Virus record (IMG/VR): IMGVR_UViG_3300021959_006017
Coordinates: 172,752 to 236,751 of that record
Direction: 5' to 3' (one strand)
Origin: a virus
Length of the DNA: 64,000 nt
Shown: piece after piece, positions 42,669-51,034 of the stretch
Position numbering within the stretch: position 1 is the stretch's first letter
How the letters are laid out: the number at the start of each line of letters is the position of its first letter
Made by a program: the position numbers and the translations under genes
Notes under the pieces: model-generated
The model's database searches: none
Told to the model about the DNA's origin: nothing
Seen by the model: only the letters and a program-made list of their open reading frames with translations

Positions 42669-43405
42669 AAGATATCTTACAAGACGTAGTTGCTCACACA
42701 CACGCACTTGGCTTCCTTAGCTTAGTAAAAGTAAGCAACGACGAAGGCACACAGATTGATGCTATGGCAGAAGATCGTTCAGTTATTTTGAGCGCAACTG
42801 CACATGCACCTGTTGCTGAGTTTAAAGGCACATTTGGTATGCCTAACTTAGACAAGTTAGCGTTACACTTAAAGAATCCGGAGTATCAAAAAGATGCAAA
42901 GATTAATGTAGTTGAAGCAGAGCGTAATGGCGAAACTGTTCCAACACACATTCACTTTGAAAATGATGCTGGTGATTTCCAAAACGACTATCGTTTTATG
43001 AACAAAGCGATTATCGAAGAAAAACTTAAAACAGTTAAGTTTAAAGGTGCAGCATGGAATGTAAAACTGCAACCTAGCATTGGTGCTATTGGACGTTTGA
43101 AGTTGCAAGCGGCAGCACATTCAGAAGAGCCTACATTTAATGTTACTACTGCTGAAACTGGCGGTGTTAACGATCTAGTGTTTAGCTTTGGTGATGCAAG
43201 CACACACGCAGGTAAGTTTGTATTTGAAACAAATGTAGAAGGTACACTTACACATACTTGGAGTTGGCCGGTAGCGCAAGTTCAAGCAATTCTTAACTTG
43301 GACGGTGATGTTACAATGAGTATTTCAGATCAAGGTGCTATGCAGATCACTGTTGATTCAGGACTAGTAAAGTACGACTACATTCTACCAGCACAGAGCA
43401 AGTAA
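42665..43405 (+). CDS. 45: Sliding clamp (gp45-like)
   Basis: A 246-residue protein with the two-domain beta-rich pattern of T4/cyanophage clamps. IDAMAEDRSVILSATA and FKGTFGMPNLDKLALHLK match the first domain, and GDVTMSISDQGAMQITVDSG near the end corresponds to the second. There are no catalytic motifs, as expected. It tethers the polymerase to DNA and in T4 also activates late promoters. It has its own strong promoter and is directly followed by DpdA with a one-base overlap. Confidence 0.85.
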   Translation: MKDILQDVVAHTHALGFLSLVKVSNDEGTQIDAMAEDRSVILSATAHAPVAEFKGTFGMPNLDKLALHLKNPEYQKDAKINVVEAERNGETVPTHIHFENDAGDFQNDYRFMNKAIIEEKLKTVKFKGAAWNVKLQPSIGAIGRLKLQAAAHSEEPTFNVTTAETGGVNDLVFSFGDASTHAGKFVFETNVEGTLTHTWSWPVAQVQAILNLDGDVTMSISDQGAMQITVDSGLVKYDYILPAQSK

Positions 43406-44955
43406 TGAACAGAGATTTAACTGCAACACAAAATGACTATGCTGTTTTTCTTCCAGCGTTAAGTGGCTTCTATGCCACTTACGTTGGTAAACAGCGTCAT
43501 GATGAATACGTAGACAAAAATCGTATTCCAAGCAACTTTGCTAATGGTGTTGAGAGTTTAAACTATCTTAATGCACAAGAAGGTGCATTTACTTACAAAT
43601 GGACTCTATACTCTGCAGGACACGCTGACTTAGACACAACTAAGTTTGTTCCAAAAGAAGATATGGTGCGTAACAGAGATAGAGAGAACACTTGGCTACT
43701 AGGCGACTCAGGCGGCTTCCAGATTGGTAAAGGCGTTTGGGAAGGTGATTGGAAGGATCTTAACTGTCCAAAAGCACAAAAGAAACGTGATGGTGTGTTA
43801 CGTTGGATGGATGCTTATATGGACTATGGTATGATCCTTGATATTCCAGCATGGGTTGCACGTAGCCCAGAAGGCGCAAAAGCAACAGGCATTTCAACAT
43901 ACCAAGAAGCAGTAGAAGCAACACGTATTAACAATGAATACTTTATGAAACATCGTACTGGTGCTTGTAAGTTCTTAAACGTACTACAAGGCGAAAACCA
44001 TGTGGAAGCAGATGACTGGTACGAGCAGATGAAAGACTTTTGTGATCCAGTTAAGTATCCCGATAATCATTTTAATGGCTGGTCAATGGGTGGACAAAAC
44101 ATGTGTGACCTAGAGCTTGCACTAAGACGTATTGTAACACTACACTACGACGGCTTGCTACAAAAAGGTGTACACGATGTAATGCACTTCTTGGGTACTT
44201 CAAAACTCGAATGGGCATTGTTGTTAACAGACATTCAACGAGCAGTAAGGAAGTATTATAATGAAAACTTCACTATCACTTTTGACTGTGCTAGTCCTTT
44301 CCTTGCAACCGCAAACGGACAGGTATACATACAGAATGAAACTACGGACAGGTCGAAATGGACATATCGAATGGTGCCGTCAGTTGACGATAAAAAATAT
44401 GCTACAGACACCCGTCTGTTTAGAGATGCTACTGTATCAGATGGGGTATTTAAAAACTTTGAAGACAGTCCCATCACTGCCGAACTCAAAGTATCAGACG
44501 TTTGTACATATGCTCCCGGAGATCTAAATAAAATAGGTAAAGAAGGAAAAACATCATGGGATAGTTTTTCATATGCGATCCAAATGGGTCATAACGTGTG
44601 GAGTCACATTAATGCAGTTCAAGAAGCGAACAGACAATACGACAATGGAGTTATTCCGAAAATGCTTGTACAAGAGCGATTTGACAGGGTTCTATTTAGA
44701 GATGTTGTGGAAGAAATATTCTCAAAGACTACGCTAGAAGATTCACTTGCAGTTATTAAAGAACACGAAAAGTTCTTTATGAGTATCAGAGGCACACGCG
44801 GTTATACTGGCAAAAAGATTGTTAGTGCTAGACCTAAGTTTGCTGAACTATTTGATGTAGAAGAAGTAGAAGTAGATTCGGAAGAGTTTACTGAAGCACA
44901 AATACAAAAACTTGAGGAACTAGAAGATGAGCAACTTCACGGAGAAACACAATAA
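43405..44955 (+). CDS. dpdA: DpdA-like DNA 7-deazaguanine transglycosylase (TGT superfamily)
   Basis: A 516-residue TGT-fold enzyme. LLGDSGGFQIGKGVW contains the TGT signature DSGGFQ with D101 as the expected proton acceptor, and ITFDCASPF contains D294 as the candidate nucleophile. SMGGQNMCDL and MHFLGTSKLEWALL fit substrate and glycine-rich regions. The length and lack of the tRNA TGT zinc site suit phage DpdA, which swaps guanine in DNA for a 7-deazaguanine. FolE, QueD-like and QueE genes in the same region support this over tRNA modification. Confidence 0.87.
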   Translation: MNRDLTATQNDYAVFLPALSGFYATYVGKQRHDEYVDKNRIPSNFANGVESLNYLNAQEGAFTYKWTLYSAGHADLDTTKFVPKEDMVRNRDRENTWLLGDSGGFQIGKGVWEGDWKDLNCPKAQKKRDGVLRWMDAYMDYGMILDIPAWVARSPEGAKATGISTYQEAVEATRINNEYFMKHRTGACKFLNVLQGENHVEADDWYEQMKDFCDPVKYPDNHFNGWSMGGQNMCDLELALRRIVTLHYDGLLQKGVHDVMHFLGTSKLEWALLLTDIQRAVRKYYNENFTITFDCASPFLATANGQVYIQNETTDRSKWTYRMVPSVDDKKYATDTRLFRDATVSDGVFKNFEDSPITAELKVSDVCTYAPGDLNKIGKEGKTSWDSFSYAIQMGHNVWSHINAVQEANRQYDNGVIPKMLVQERFDRVLFRDVVEEIFSKTTLEDSLAVIKEHEKFFMSIRGTRGYTGKKIVSARPKFAELFDVEEVEVDSEEFTEAQIQKLEELEDEQLHGETQ

Positions 44956-45130
44956 ACTTGCTACACACCTGCAAGAACTTTATCGCAAGCACAGAGCACT
45001 TGACGAAGAAGTAAAAGACATGTATACTAAGTTTGCAGATGACGGTGCTATTAACCGTAAGAAAACTCAAAAGCTATGGCTCAAAGATGAAATACACAGA
45101 TTAGAAACAGAACTAAAGGCACTAGGATGA
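44927..45130 (+). CDS. DUF465/YdcH-like small coiled-coil protein
   Basis: A 67-residue helical hairpin protein (HNKLATHLQELYRKHRALDEE ending LKDEIHRLETEL) matching the YdcH/DUF465 pattern of H..L...Y..H..LD and LKDEI. It overlaps DpdA by 29 bases and the nuclease-like gene by four. YdcH function is unknown in bacteria too. Position suggests it is co-made with DpdA. Confidence 0.7.
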   Translation: MSNFTEKHNKLATHLQELYRKHRALDEEVKDMYTKFADDGAINRKKTQKLWLKDEIHRLETELKALG

Positions 45131-45729
45131 CATTAAATGTAGTTAAACTAAACAAAGCAATCGAAGTCGGAACTGTGATTCCTCTAAAAGAATGCGGTGG
45201 TAATATCGGCCGATGGGTTGAAGATCAGCTTGAAGATAACGGATACTCTGTTAACAGAGGCAAAGGTATTGATTTGCAAAAGTTAGGTATTGAAGTCAAA
45301 ACTCGTAAAGTTGATAGCGGAAGCGGACATACAGTAGGTGCAATGTTACCACAAGACATTGTTCAAGAAGATTGGCAAGCTGGTAATAATATGTTTGACA
45401 AAGTACAACGTCAGTACAGAGTTAAACATAAAGTAAACGAACTTACAGGCGATAACATTGTTGTAAGTGCGAAAGTACATGACTTTACTGACGATACAAT
45501 CCAAACGAAACTTAAAGAAGCATGGAGCCATTGTCGAAATGTTCTTGTGCAGAACTCCGGACATGACTTTTCTTATATTAGAGGAGAAGGTATGTGGGCT
45601 TATTTAGAACTACAAGAAAATGGTTCCTATCAGTTCCGTATTACTGACAAGTATATGAATGAAATGGAAAACATTGCAAACCTTAATCGAACAAAAATGT
45701 TTTTTGTAGAGGCACAGTATGAAGCGTGA
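45127..45729 (+). CDS. MutH-like PD-(D/E)XK nuclease candidate
   Basis: A 200-residue protein with a MutH/Sau3AI-like start: GGNIGRWVEDQLEDNGYSV (E32), then GIDLQKLGIEVKTRK giving D49-x6-E56-V-K58, a PD-(D/E)XK active site. KTRKVDSGSGHTVG follows as in MutH-type enzymes. The C-terminal half is unassigned. Being adjacent to DpdA, it could be a nuclease that attacks host DNA lacking the phage base modification. Nuclease fold is a sequence inference. Confidence 0.65.
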   Translation: MTLNVVKLNKAIEVGTVIPLKECGGNIGRWVEDQLEDNGYSVNRGKGIDLQKLGIEVKTRKVDSGSGHTVGAMLPQDIVQEDWQAGNNMFDKVQRQYRVKHKVNELTGDNIVVSAKVHDFTDDTIQTKLKEAWSHCRNVLVQNSGHDFSYIRGEGMWAYLELQENGSYQFRITDKYMNEMENIANLNRTKMFFVEAQYEA

Positions 45730-46252
45730 TTATGAAACTGGTGTAGCAGATGATGCAGTTTTCTTCATAGGCGTAGAAGTAGAAAAGACTCCTGCATTTG
45801 GATTAAAAACATTATTTGTTACAGGTGTACAACCTTGTGATGTTATTCAAAAACATTACGATGAAGAACAATGCGAACATATCTTCTTTGGTGCTAATCA
45901 TAGTTTTAATCCAGGTGTAAACTTTCCAGAAGATAATGATCAATGGGATCCTTGGGACAATATGATCAAAGCATTTTTAACAGCAGGCAAACTGTGTAGT
46001 TTAGATATTCCCATTTCACTTGCAGAAGCATTTTTAGAATCACCATTGATCGAATACGACAACTTTATCCCACAACTACGCATTCCATTGCCTTATGCAA
46101 AACTGTGGAACTACAACACAATGTTGAAGATTGATGATAAAGACTTTAAGGCAACTAATCCTGGTGTTTGGTGTCATAGTTTACACGATCTAATGGACAG
46201 AGAAAAGTTTACAGATTGGGGCAAATATGGGCTTGACAAAGTTATTGAATGA
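45719..46252 (+). CDS. Conserved-type protein of the modification region, unknown function
   Basis: A 177-residue soluble, aromatic-rich protein (AVFFIGVEVEKTPAFGLKTL, FFGANHSFNPGVNFPEDNDQ). It overlaps the nuclease-like gene by 11 bases and is followed by a promoter and the QueD-like gene. No motif is recognised. Its placement suggests a role linked to deazaguanine synthesis or use. Confidence 0.6.
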   Translation: MKRDYETGVADDAVFFIGVEVEKTPAFGLKTLFVTGVQPCDVIQKHYDEEQCEHIFFGANHSFNPGVNFPEDNDQWDPWDNMIKAFLTAGKLCSLDIPISLAEAFLESPLIEYDNFIPQLRIPLPYAKLWNYNTMLKIDDKDFKATNPGVWCHSLHDLMDREKFTDWGKYGLDKVIE

Positions 46253-46261
46253 AAGTATACT
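46233..46261 (+). promoter_or_regulatory. Sigma70-type promoter of queD-like gene
   Basis: TTGACA (46233-46238), 17-base spacer, TATACT (46256-46261). The predicted transcript start is within about three bases of ATG 46271, and no ribosome-binding site precedes that ATG. Confidence 0.75.
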
Positions 46262-46270
46262 ATAAAAACA

Positions 46271-46741
46271 ATGGAACAAGAACGTTACGAAACTTATATG
46301 AAACGTAGAATGAAAGAAGAAGATTTTAAAATGGCTCAAGACAATGTAATGAGTAAAGCAGATCGTAGTATTTGGGTAACCTTCCGCAAAGAAGGTGTGC
46401 ATATGTATCCAGGTGCTGACAAAGATCCTAAACTAGCAACAGGCGATTGGGATGATGTATCATTCCTTGGCATTCCACATCGTCATATCTTTCACTTCAA
46501 AGTACGTATTCAGGTATTTCATAATGATCGTGACATTGAGTTTATTCAGTTTAAACGTTGGATGGAGCGTCTTTATGATGTAGAAGGTGTACTAGAACTT
46601 AATCATAAATCATGTGAGATGATCGCAGATGATCTCTATGAAGCTATTTCTGCAAAGTATCCCGGCCGCTTTGTTGAAATTGATGTAGCCGAAGATGGCG
46701 AAAATGGCTGTTCAATCTTTTATCCTAAACCGCAACTTTAA
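46271..46741 (+). CDS. queD: QueD/6-pyruvoyl-tetrahydropterin synthase-like protein
   Basis: A 156-residue protein resembling cyanophage PTPS-like proteins. PHRHIFHFKVRIQVFHNDRD supplies an H-x-H zinc pair (H70, H72), with H44 as a possible third ligand, and LNHKSCEMIADDLYEAI matches the P-(T/S)-x-E helix with its conserved glutamate. The usual catalytic cysteine after the first histidine is not evident, so activity is uncertain. QueD turns dihydroneopterin triphosphate from FolE into carboxytetrahydropterin, the QueE substrate. Confidence 0.65.
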   Translation: MEQERYETYMKRRMKEEDFKMAQDNVMSKADRSIWVTFRKEGVHMYPGADKDPKLATGDWDDVSFLGIPHRHIFHFKVRIQVFHNDRDIEFIQFKRWMERLYDVEGVLELNHKSCEMIADDLYEAISAKYPGRFVEIDVAEDGENGCSIFYPKPQL

Positions 46742-46757
46742 TGCAGAGGAACCTAAA

Positions 46758-46970
46758 ATGGCAATCGAGTTTAATCGAGAAGCATATAATAAAGTCTTTA
46801 ACGACTTGGATAAGTACCGCGACTACTGTCGCTTTGAAGGTAAGGTCTTTGATGAAGCAGACCTTTTTAAAAAGGATTCGCCAAGATGGCAAGCCTATCA
46901 AAAGTACCAAGGTTGGCTACGAGCAAAAGCTCGAACTGCCGGAAGGAAATTTAACAATCGGAGAAACTAA
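46758..46970 (+). CDS. Small conserved-type protein, unknown function
   Basis: A 70-residue protein starting at ATG 46758 with AGAGGA upstream; in-frame extension to 46695 lies in the previous gene. It is helical and charged (KVFNDLDKYRDYCRFEGKVF, WLRAKARTAGRKFNNRRN) with a basic end, perhaps nucleic-acid binding. It sits between the QueD-like and glycosyltransferase genes with a one-base gap to the latter. Confidence 0.62.
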   Translation: MAIEFNREAYNKVFNDLDKYRDYCRFEGKVFDEADLFKKDSPRWQAYQKYQGWLRAKARTAGRKFNNRRN

Positions 46971-48029
46971 ATGACTATCTATATCGTAGACATCGAAGCA
47001 GTTGATACACGTTACACTAAACAATGGAAGGACTATCTTCCAAAGCAACTGCAACGGGCTACGAATAAAGAAGTTGTAGTTATTAGTGGAGGAGAAACGC
47101 CTCAGGCTACTACGCCTGGGGCTTTTCTTAACTTCGGTGGTACAAATGTTTATAAGTCAAAACAACTAGAACAGATTGGAGAAATGTTCTGCAATGGTGA
47201 AGTTAAGAACGGCGATTATTTTTTGTATACCGATGCCTGGAATCCTACAGTTATACAACTACGCTACATGGCAGAGTTACTTGGTGTTAATGTTAGCATT
47301 GGTGGCCTCTGGCATGCTGGTAGTTATGACCCACAAGATTTCTTGGGCAGACTAATAGGTAGCAAACCTTGGGTCAGACATGCTGAGATGTCAATGTTTG
47401 AATGTTACGATGACAACTTCTTTGCAAGTGATTTCCATATTGATATGTTTACAGATGTATTTGACGAAGATTATGCAGTTGACTGGAATAGAATACATCG
47501 TGTAGGTTGGCCCATGGAGTATCTAAAGAACAGTTTAGATAGCTATAAAGGTATGGAAAAACGAGATCTTATTCTCTTTCCGCATCGTGTTGCTCCTGAA
47601 AAACAAGTTGATATTTTCCGTGATCTAGCAGAGCAACTTCCTGAGTACGAGTTTGTTATCTGTCAAGAACGTGAACTTACTAAAAATGAATACCATAACT
47701 TGTTAGGTGAAGCAAAACTTGTGTTTAGTGCTAACCTACAAGAGACACTGGGCATTAGTTGGTATGAAGGTGCTCTTGTAAATGCTATTCCTATGGTTCC
47801 TGATAGATTAAGTTATTCAGAGATGGCACTACCCGAGTTTAAGTATCCAAGTGTGTGGACTGAAGACTTTACAAGTTACAGACAGCATAGAAATAAAGTA
47901 GTTGCACAAATACGTGAGTACATGGAAAACTATGACGATTTCTTAGTAAGCCTTGAGAAGCAACGTACTAAACTAAACAAAGAATTTTTTTCAGGAGCAG
48001 CATTGTATGACGCAATCAAAGAAAGATGA
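46971..48029 (+). CDS. GT-B fold glycosyltransferase-like protein
   Basis: A 352-residue protein with a GT-B layout: an N-terminal domain (MTIYIVDIEAVDTRYTKQW) and a C-terminal nucleotide-sugar domain with ILFPHRVAPEKQVDIFRDLA and the GT4-type signature ETLGISWYEGALVNAIPMVP, where E-x7-E residues normally hold the sugar-nucleotide donor. It could add sugar to modified DNA bases, to the virion or to host surface. An intrinsic-terminator-like hairpin lies within codons 43-53. Confidence 0.75.
   Translation: MTIYIVDIEAVDTRYTKQWKDYLPKQLQRATNKEVVVISGGETPQATTPGAFLNFGGTNVYKSKQLEQIGEMFCNGEVKNGDYFLYTDAWNPTVIQLRYMAELLGVNVSIGGLWHAGSYDPQDFLGRLIGSKPWVRHAEMSMFECYDDNFFASDFHIDMFTDVFDEDYAVDWNRIHRVGWPMEYLKNSLDSYKGMEKRDLILFPHRVAPEKQVDIFRDLAEQLPEYEFVICQERELTKNEYHNLLGEAKLVFSANLQETLGISWYEGALVNAIPMVPDRLSYSEMALPEFKYPSVWTEDFTSYRQHRNKVVAQIREYMENYDDFLVSLEKQRTKLNKEFFSGAALYDAIKER
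47099..47129 (+). terminator. Terminator-like hairpin inside the glycosyltransferase gene
   Basis: GCCTCAGGC (47099-47107) pairs with GCCTGGGGC (47114-47122), eight canonical pairs plus one wobble pair with a six-base loop, followed by TTTTCTT. It lies in the first sixth of the coding region. It may attenuate transcription or be a chance effect of coding sequence. Confidence 0.45.
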
Positions 48030-48387
48030 TACCTTTACTATTAGTGTTGGTGATACTATTTGGCATTCTAATGAATCCCCTAATATTACATTCGACACTA
48101 TGATAACAACAGCAGATACATTTACTATCAGTGATCCTGCAGATACAGTTACTATTGACATAAACGATTATGTAAGTGATGATACTTTTGATATCAGTAA
48201 CATTACATTTGGTAGTGTTCCATTTGTAGATACTATGCCTAGTTTAGATCGTGTTAATAATATGTGCGAAGAATATCCTGCACTTGCAAAGGCATACGAA
48301 AACTTCAAAACAATATACAAAATGACTGAACAAGACTACAAAGGCAAACTAAAAGAAAGAGGCTTAGACGATGACATTCCGTTCTAA
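48007..48387 (+). CDS. Acidic T/D-rich protein, unknown function
   Basis: A 126-residue protein with a repetitive beta-rich first 85 residues (DTFTISVGDTIWHSN, ADTFTISDPADTVTI, DDTFDISNITFGS: repeated D-T-F-(T/D)-I-S units) and a helical end. The repeats look like a small beta-solenoid or structural protein. It overlaps the glycosyltransferase by 23 bases and the cupin by 17. No family recognised. Confidence 0.62.
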   Translation: MTQSKKDDTFTISVGDTIWHSNESPNITFDTMITTADTFTISDPADTVTIDINDYVSDDTFDISNITFGSVPFVDTMPSLDRVNNMCEEYPALAKAYENFKTIYKMTEQDYKGKLKERGLDDDIPF

Positions 48388-48808
48388 ATTTTTATCCTGG
48401 TTAGACAAGCTAGGACGCAAGCGAGTAATTATGGACCGTTATGAAAACGAGCCGTACTTAACTCGCTATTATCTTTTCTTAAAAAACCGTAAATGGTTTC
48501 CGTTTAACGTGTTTCTACACAATTTTCACAAAGGAGATTTAGATGATTTACACGATCACCCTTGGCCTTATCTTACTATCATTTTGCGTGGCGGGTATTG
48601 GGAGCATACTCCCCGAGGACGCTTTTGGAGAGCACCGGGACACATCAGAATTAGTACTCCAAGTAGTTTGCATCGGATTGAGCTTGAGCCTGGTGTTGAT
48701 GCTTGGACACTCTTTATACCAGGTCCTAAAATAAGAGAATGGGGATTCATTCGCAAAGGCGAGTGGGTTCAAAATGAACAATATCTAAAAGAGAAATATG
48801 AACAATGA
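48371..48808 (+). CDS. Cupin-domain protein
   Basis: A 145-residue protein with a double-stranded beta-helix pattern: LHDHPWPYLTIILRGGYWEH (metal-binding H-x-H and the G.Y.E strand) and HIRISTPSSLHRIELEPGVD with a distal histidine, then WTLFIPG. Such single-cupin proteins are often sugar-nucleotide epimerases/isomerases or dioxygenases. It sits among sugar and nucleotide genes; the substrate is unknown. Confidence 0.7.
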   Translation: MTFRSKFLSWLDKLGRKRVIMDRYENEPYLTRYYLFLKNRKWFPFNVFLHNFHKGDLDDLHDHPWPYLTIILRGGYWEHTPRGRFWRAPGHIRISTPSSLHRIELEPGVDAWTLFIPGPKIREWGFIRKGEWVQNEQYLKEKYEQ

Positions 48809-49365
48809 TTAAGAAACATTATTATTCGTGGCAAGACATTGAACGTGCTTGCCTAAACATTGCATTGCAAATGTATAAAGATAACTGGCGTCCTGACTAC
48901 ATTGTAGGTATTACACGTGGCGGCAATGTACCAGCTACTATCCTTAGCAATATGTTAGGTGTACGTGGCGATGCCCTTAAAGTAAGTTTAAGGGACAATC
49001 AAGGCGGTGAAAGTGAATCTAACTGTTGGATGAGCGAAGATGCATTTGGTTATGTTGACGAAGAACAACGAGACTTGTTTAAAACTCGTTGGGATATTAG
49101 TAAACGTAAAAACATTCTCGTTGTAGATGACATTAACGACACTGGTGCTACATTTAACTGGATCAAAGAAGATTGGCGCAGTACATGCTTGCCAAATGAA
49201 GATAAGGCTTGGGAAAGTGTTTGGCATCGTAACGTTCGGTTTGCTACTATTACAGATAACTTGTCAAGCGAGTTTAACGGTAAAGTAGACTACACTACAC
49301 ACGAAGTAAACAAAGCAGAAGAAGATGTATGGTTAGTTTACCCATGGGAGAATGTAGGACAATGA
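48805..49365 (+). CDS. Phosphoribosyltransferase-family protein
   Basis: A 186-residue type I PRTase. YIVGITRGGNVPATILSNML corresponds to the pyrophosphate loop region and KNILVVDDINDTGATFNWI is the PRPP-binding motif (V-V-D-D-I-x-D-T-G-A-T). These enzymes link PRPP to a base such as guanine or xanthine. In this setting it could salvage or prepare purine-like bases, but the substrate cannot be read. It overlaps the next start (ATGA). Confidence 0.85.
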   Translation: MIKKHYYSWQDIERACLNIALQMYKDNWRPDYIVGITRGGNVPATILSNMLGVRGDALKVSLRDNQGGESESNCWMSEDAFGYVDEEQRDLFKTRWDISKRKNILVVDDINDTGATFNWIKEDWRSTCLPNEDKAWESVWHRNVRFATITDNLSSEFNGKVDYTTHEVNKAEEDVWLVYPWENVGQ

Positions 49366-49541
49366 ACAAAGAATATATTGAAGCTTTAGAAAAAACTATA
49401 GCTCGTAAAAAAGCTGAACTTGAGCAAATGTATAAAGACGGAGTAAAGATGCAAGCATGTATTAACTTTCGAGAAGAAATCACAAGAAAGCAAAAAACAC
49501 TTGCAAGAGCTAAAAAAGAAATGCAAGGCAAAAGAAAATGA
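49362..49541 (+). CDS. Small coiled-coil protein
   Basis: A 59-residue helical, K/E-rich protein from ATG 49362 (YIEALEKTIARKKAELEQMY, then CINFREEITRKQKTLARAKK). Likely a coiled-coil; function unknown. It overlaps both neighbours by four bases. Confidence 0.6.
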   Translation: MNKEYIEALEKTIARKKAELEQMYKDGVKMQACINFREEITRKQKTLARAKKEMQGKRK

Positions 49542-49924
49542 CATTTAATGAAATACCTTGGAAGGACGTTTTAGTTGATACAAGAGAATATACAGTTTTT
49601 AAAGATGGTTTTCCAGTTACCGAAGGCCATGTTCTTTTTGTGCCTAAGGTGGAAGATTGGGATCACTTGGCTAAATGCTATAAAGCAGCTTATGCTTGGG
49701 GCTATGACTGGGTTCAAAAGGGTTATTGTGATAGTTACAACATCGGACAAAATGTAGGCGAAGAAGCAGGACAAACTGTTATGTGGCCTCATGTACATTT
49801 GATTCCACGCCGTAAAGGTGATATGGATGATCCTCGTGGCGGGGTGCGTCACGTTATACCAGAGAAAGGAAACTATAGACTATGGCATGTGGATGCGGAA
49901 GATCGCCAACCGGAAAATGCATAG
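49538..49924 (+). CDS. HIT-family (histidine triad) protein
   Basis: A 128-residue protein with HIT-like features: EGHVLFVPKVEDWDHLAKCY as the first part and GQTVMWPHVHLIPRRKGD as the triad region, where H-V-H is kept and the first histidine position is tryptophan-proline-H. HIT proteins hydrolyse or transfer nucleotides, for example Ap4A or AMP-lysine. The triad appears slightly degenerate. Its 3' end overlaps the next small gene by 43 bases. Confidence 0.75.
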   Translation: MTFNEIPWKDVLVDTREYTVFKDGFPVTEGHVLFVPKVEDWDHLAKCYKAAYAWGYDWVQKGYCDSYNIGQNVGEEAGQTVMWPHVHLIPRRKGDMDDPRGGVRHVIPEKGNYRLWHVDAEDRQPENA

Positions 49925-50019
49925 GTTGGCATAAACTAAGTGAAGACGAGTATCGTCAAAAACTTGCAGAATACGAAGAAAAACAACTACAAAAAAGATT
50001 AAAGGAGTCAAAAGAATGA
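49882..50019 (+). CDS. CDGSH-like mini iron-sulfur or zinc protein, 45 residues
   Basis: ATG 49882 opens a 45-codon frame overlapping the HIT gene by 43 bases. The product starts MACGCGRSPTGKCIGWHKL, a C-x-C-x7-C-x-G-x-H arrangement close to the CDGSH cluster motif (C-x-C-x2-S-x3-P-x-C-D-G-S-H). The rest is a charged helix (EYRQKLAEYEEKQLQKRLKE). Three cysteines and one histidine could hold a [2Fe-2S] cluster or zinc. It overlaps the next ATG by four bases. Confidence 0.68.
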   Translation: MACGCGRSPTGKCIGWHKLSEDEYRQKLAEYEEKQLQKRLKESKE

Positions 50020-50219
50020 AAGAACAACTAGTCAAAGCAGCACGTATGCACGCCGAAGGTGAACTAGAACGTGCAAAAACAAACATCCTAGTTTATATGA
50101 ATCAAAGTGTAGGTATTGGTGAACACAGCGATATTGTTGAAGCTATTCAAGAAGAACTTGATAAAATGGCTTCTGCAACAGATCGTATTGAGATGCTAGA
50201 TAAGTATTTCTCAGCATAA
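50016..50219 (+). CDS. Small helical protein, unknown function
   Basis: A 67-residue helical protein with AAAGGAG upstream (VKAARMHAEGELERAKTNIL, then IVEAIQEELDKMASATDRIE). It is similar in size and style to conserved small proteins of marine T4-like phages. The stop overlaps the next ATG by one base. Function unknown. Confidence 0.6.
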   Translation: MKEQLVKAARMHAEGELERAKTNILVYMNQSVGIGEHSDIVEAIQEELDKMASATDRIEMLDKYFSA

Positions 50220-51034
50220 TGTCTATTACACTTTTTTTAGGCGACAGTCACAGTGCAGGGTATACCATTAACAAAGAAGGTATACCTCTATACTGGACTG
50301 AAAATAACTATGCAGAAATATACGCTGAAAAAAATAGTACACCAAGTGTTATTTACGCACAAGCGGGAGGCTGTAATAGAAAGTTTCCTATATGGCTAAG
50401 TTGTATGCTAGATAGGTATGATATTTCAAAAATATTTATACAAAGCACACACTGGAATAGATATCTTGTTGCGAATGATCCTAGTTTAGACTTAGGCGAA
50501 AGTTACAAAAACGATACTTTTTTAGAAAGAAGTGAAGATAGTAAAAACGGTTTAGTCCATAGATATACTGATAAAAAATATGCAGGTAATAGATTTGAAA
50601 ATCTAATGGGACAGTATGAAGAATACTGGGACAAGTTTAAAGGTTTTAAAGGAAGTTTAGACAATCCAAAAGGAGAGTTTGAAATATTAGAAAACCAATA
50701 CCGCTATACAAAACTTTGGCACGAAGCACTAACGTATCTACAACTACGTGAATACCTTATGGATTTTACTGTAATAGATCATATGGTAAGAAAAACAAAT
50801 ATTCCTGTTTATGTTTGGACTATTAATAATAGAATACATTTGCCTAAGAATACAAACTTATACAAAGATTTTGACAATGTTAGGTTTGTATATACTTCTG
50901 CCGAAGATTTCTTGTTTGAAAGACATCGAATGAAGATATCTAAAATGGTCGTAGTAGACAAAGAACATTATACATATGATGTACATAGTGCAATAGCAGA
51001 ACACTACTTGCCGTATATTGAAAAAAACTATTGA
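50219..51034 (+). CDS. SGNH/GDSL-like protein, second copy
   Basis: A 271-residue protein starting MSITLFLGDSHSAGYTINKE, with the block I G-D-S motif. QAGGCNRKFPIWLSCML gives an N/G-containing block II/III-like stretch and VDKEHYTYDVHSAIAEHYLP ends with D-x-x-H as in SGNH block V. It is more complete than the 36436 protein and shares only the general layout. Likely an esterase or deacetylase of unknown target. Confidence 0.65.
   Translation: MSITLFLGDSHSAGYTINKEGIPLYWTENNYAEIYAEKNSTPSVIYAQAGGCNRKFPIWLSCMLDRYDISKIFIQSTHWNRYLVANDPSLDLGESYKNDTFLERSEDSKNGLVHRYTDKKYAGNRFENLMGQYEEYWDKFKGFKGSLDNPKGEFEILENQYRYTKLWHEALTYLQLREYLMDFTVIDHMVRKTNIPVYVWTINNRIHLPKNTNLYKDFDNVRFVYTSAEDFLFERHRMKISKMVVVDKEHYTYDVHSAIAEHYLPYIEKNY

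Noticed and set aside
48543-48781. Alternative frames on both strands inside the cupin gene
   Set aside because: They have no ribosome-binding site and the cupin frame contains the recognisable metal motif; the hydrophobic + frame at 48543 is a shadow.
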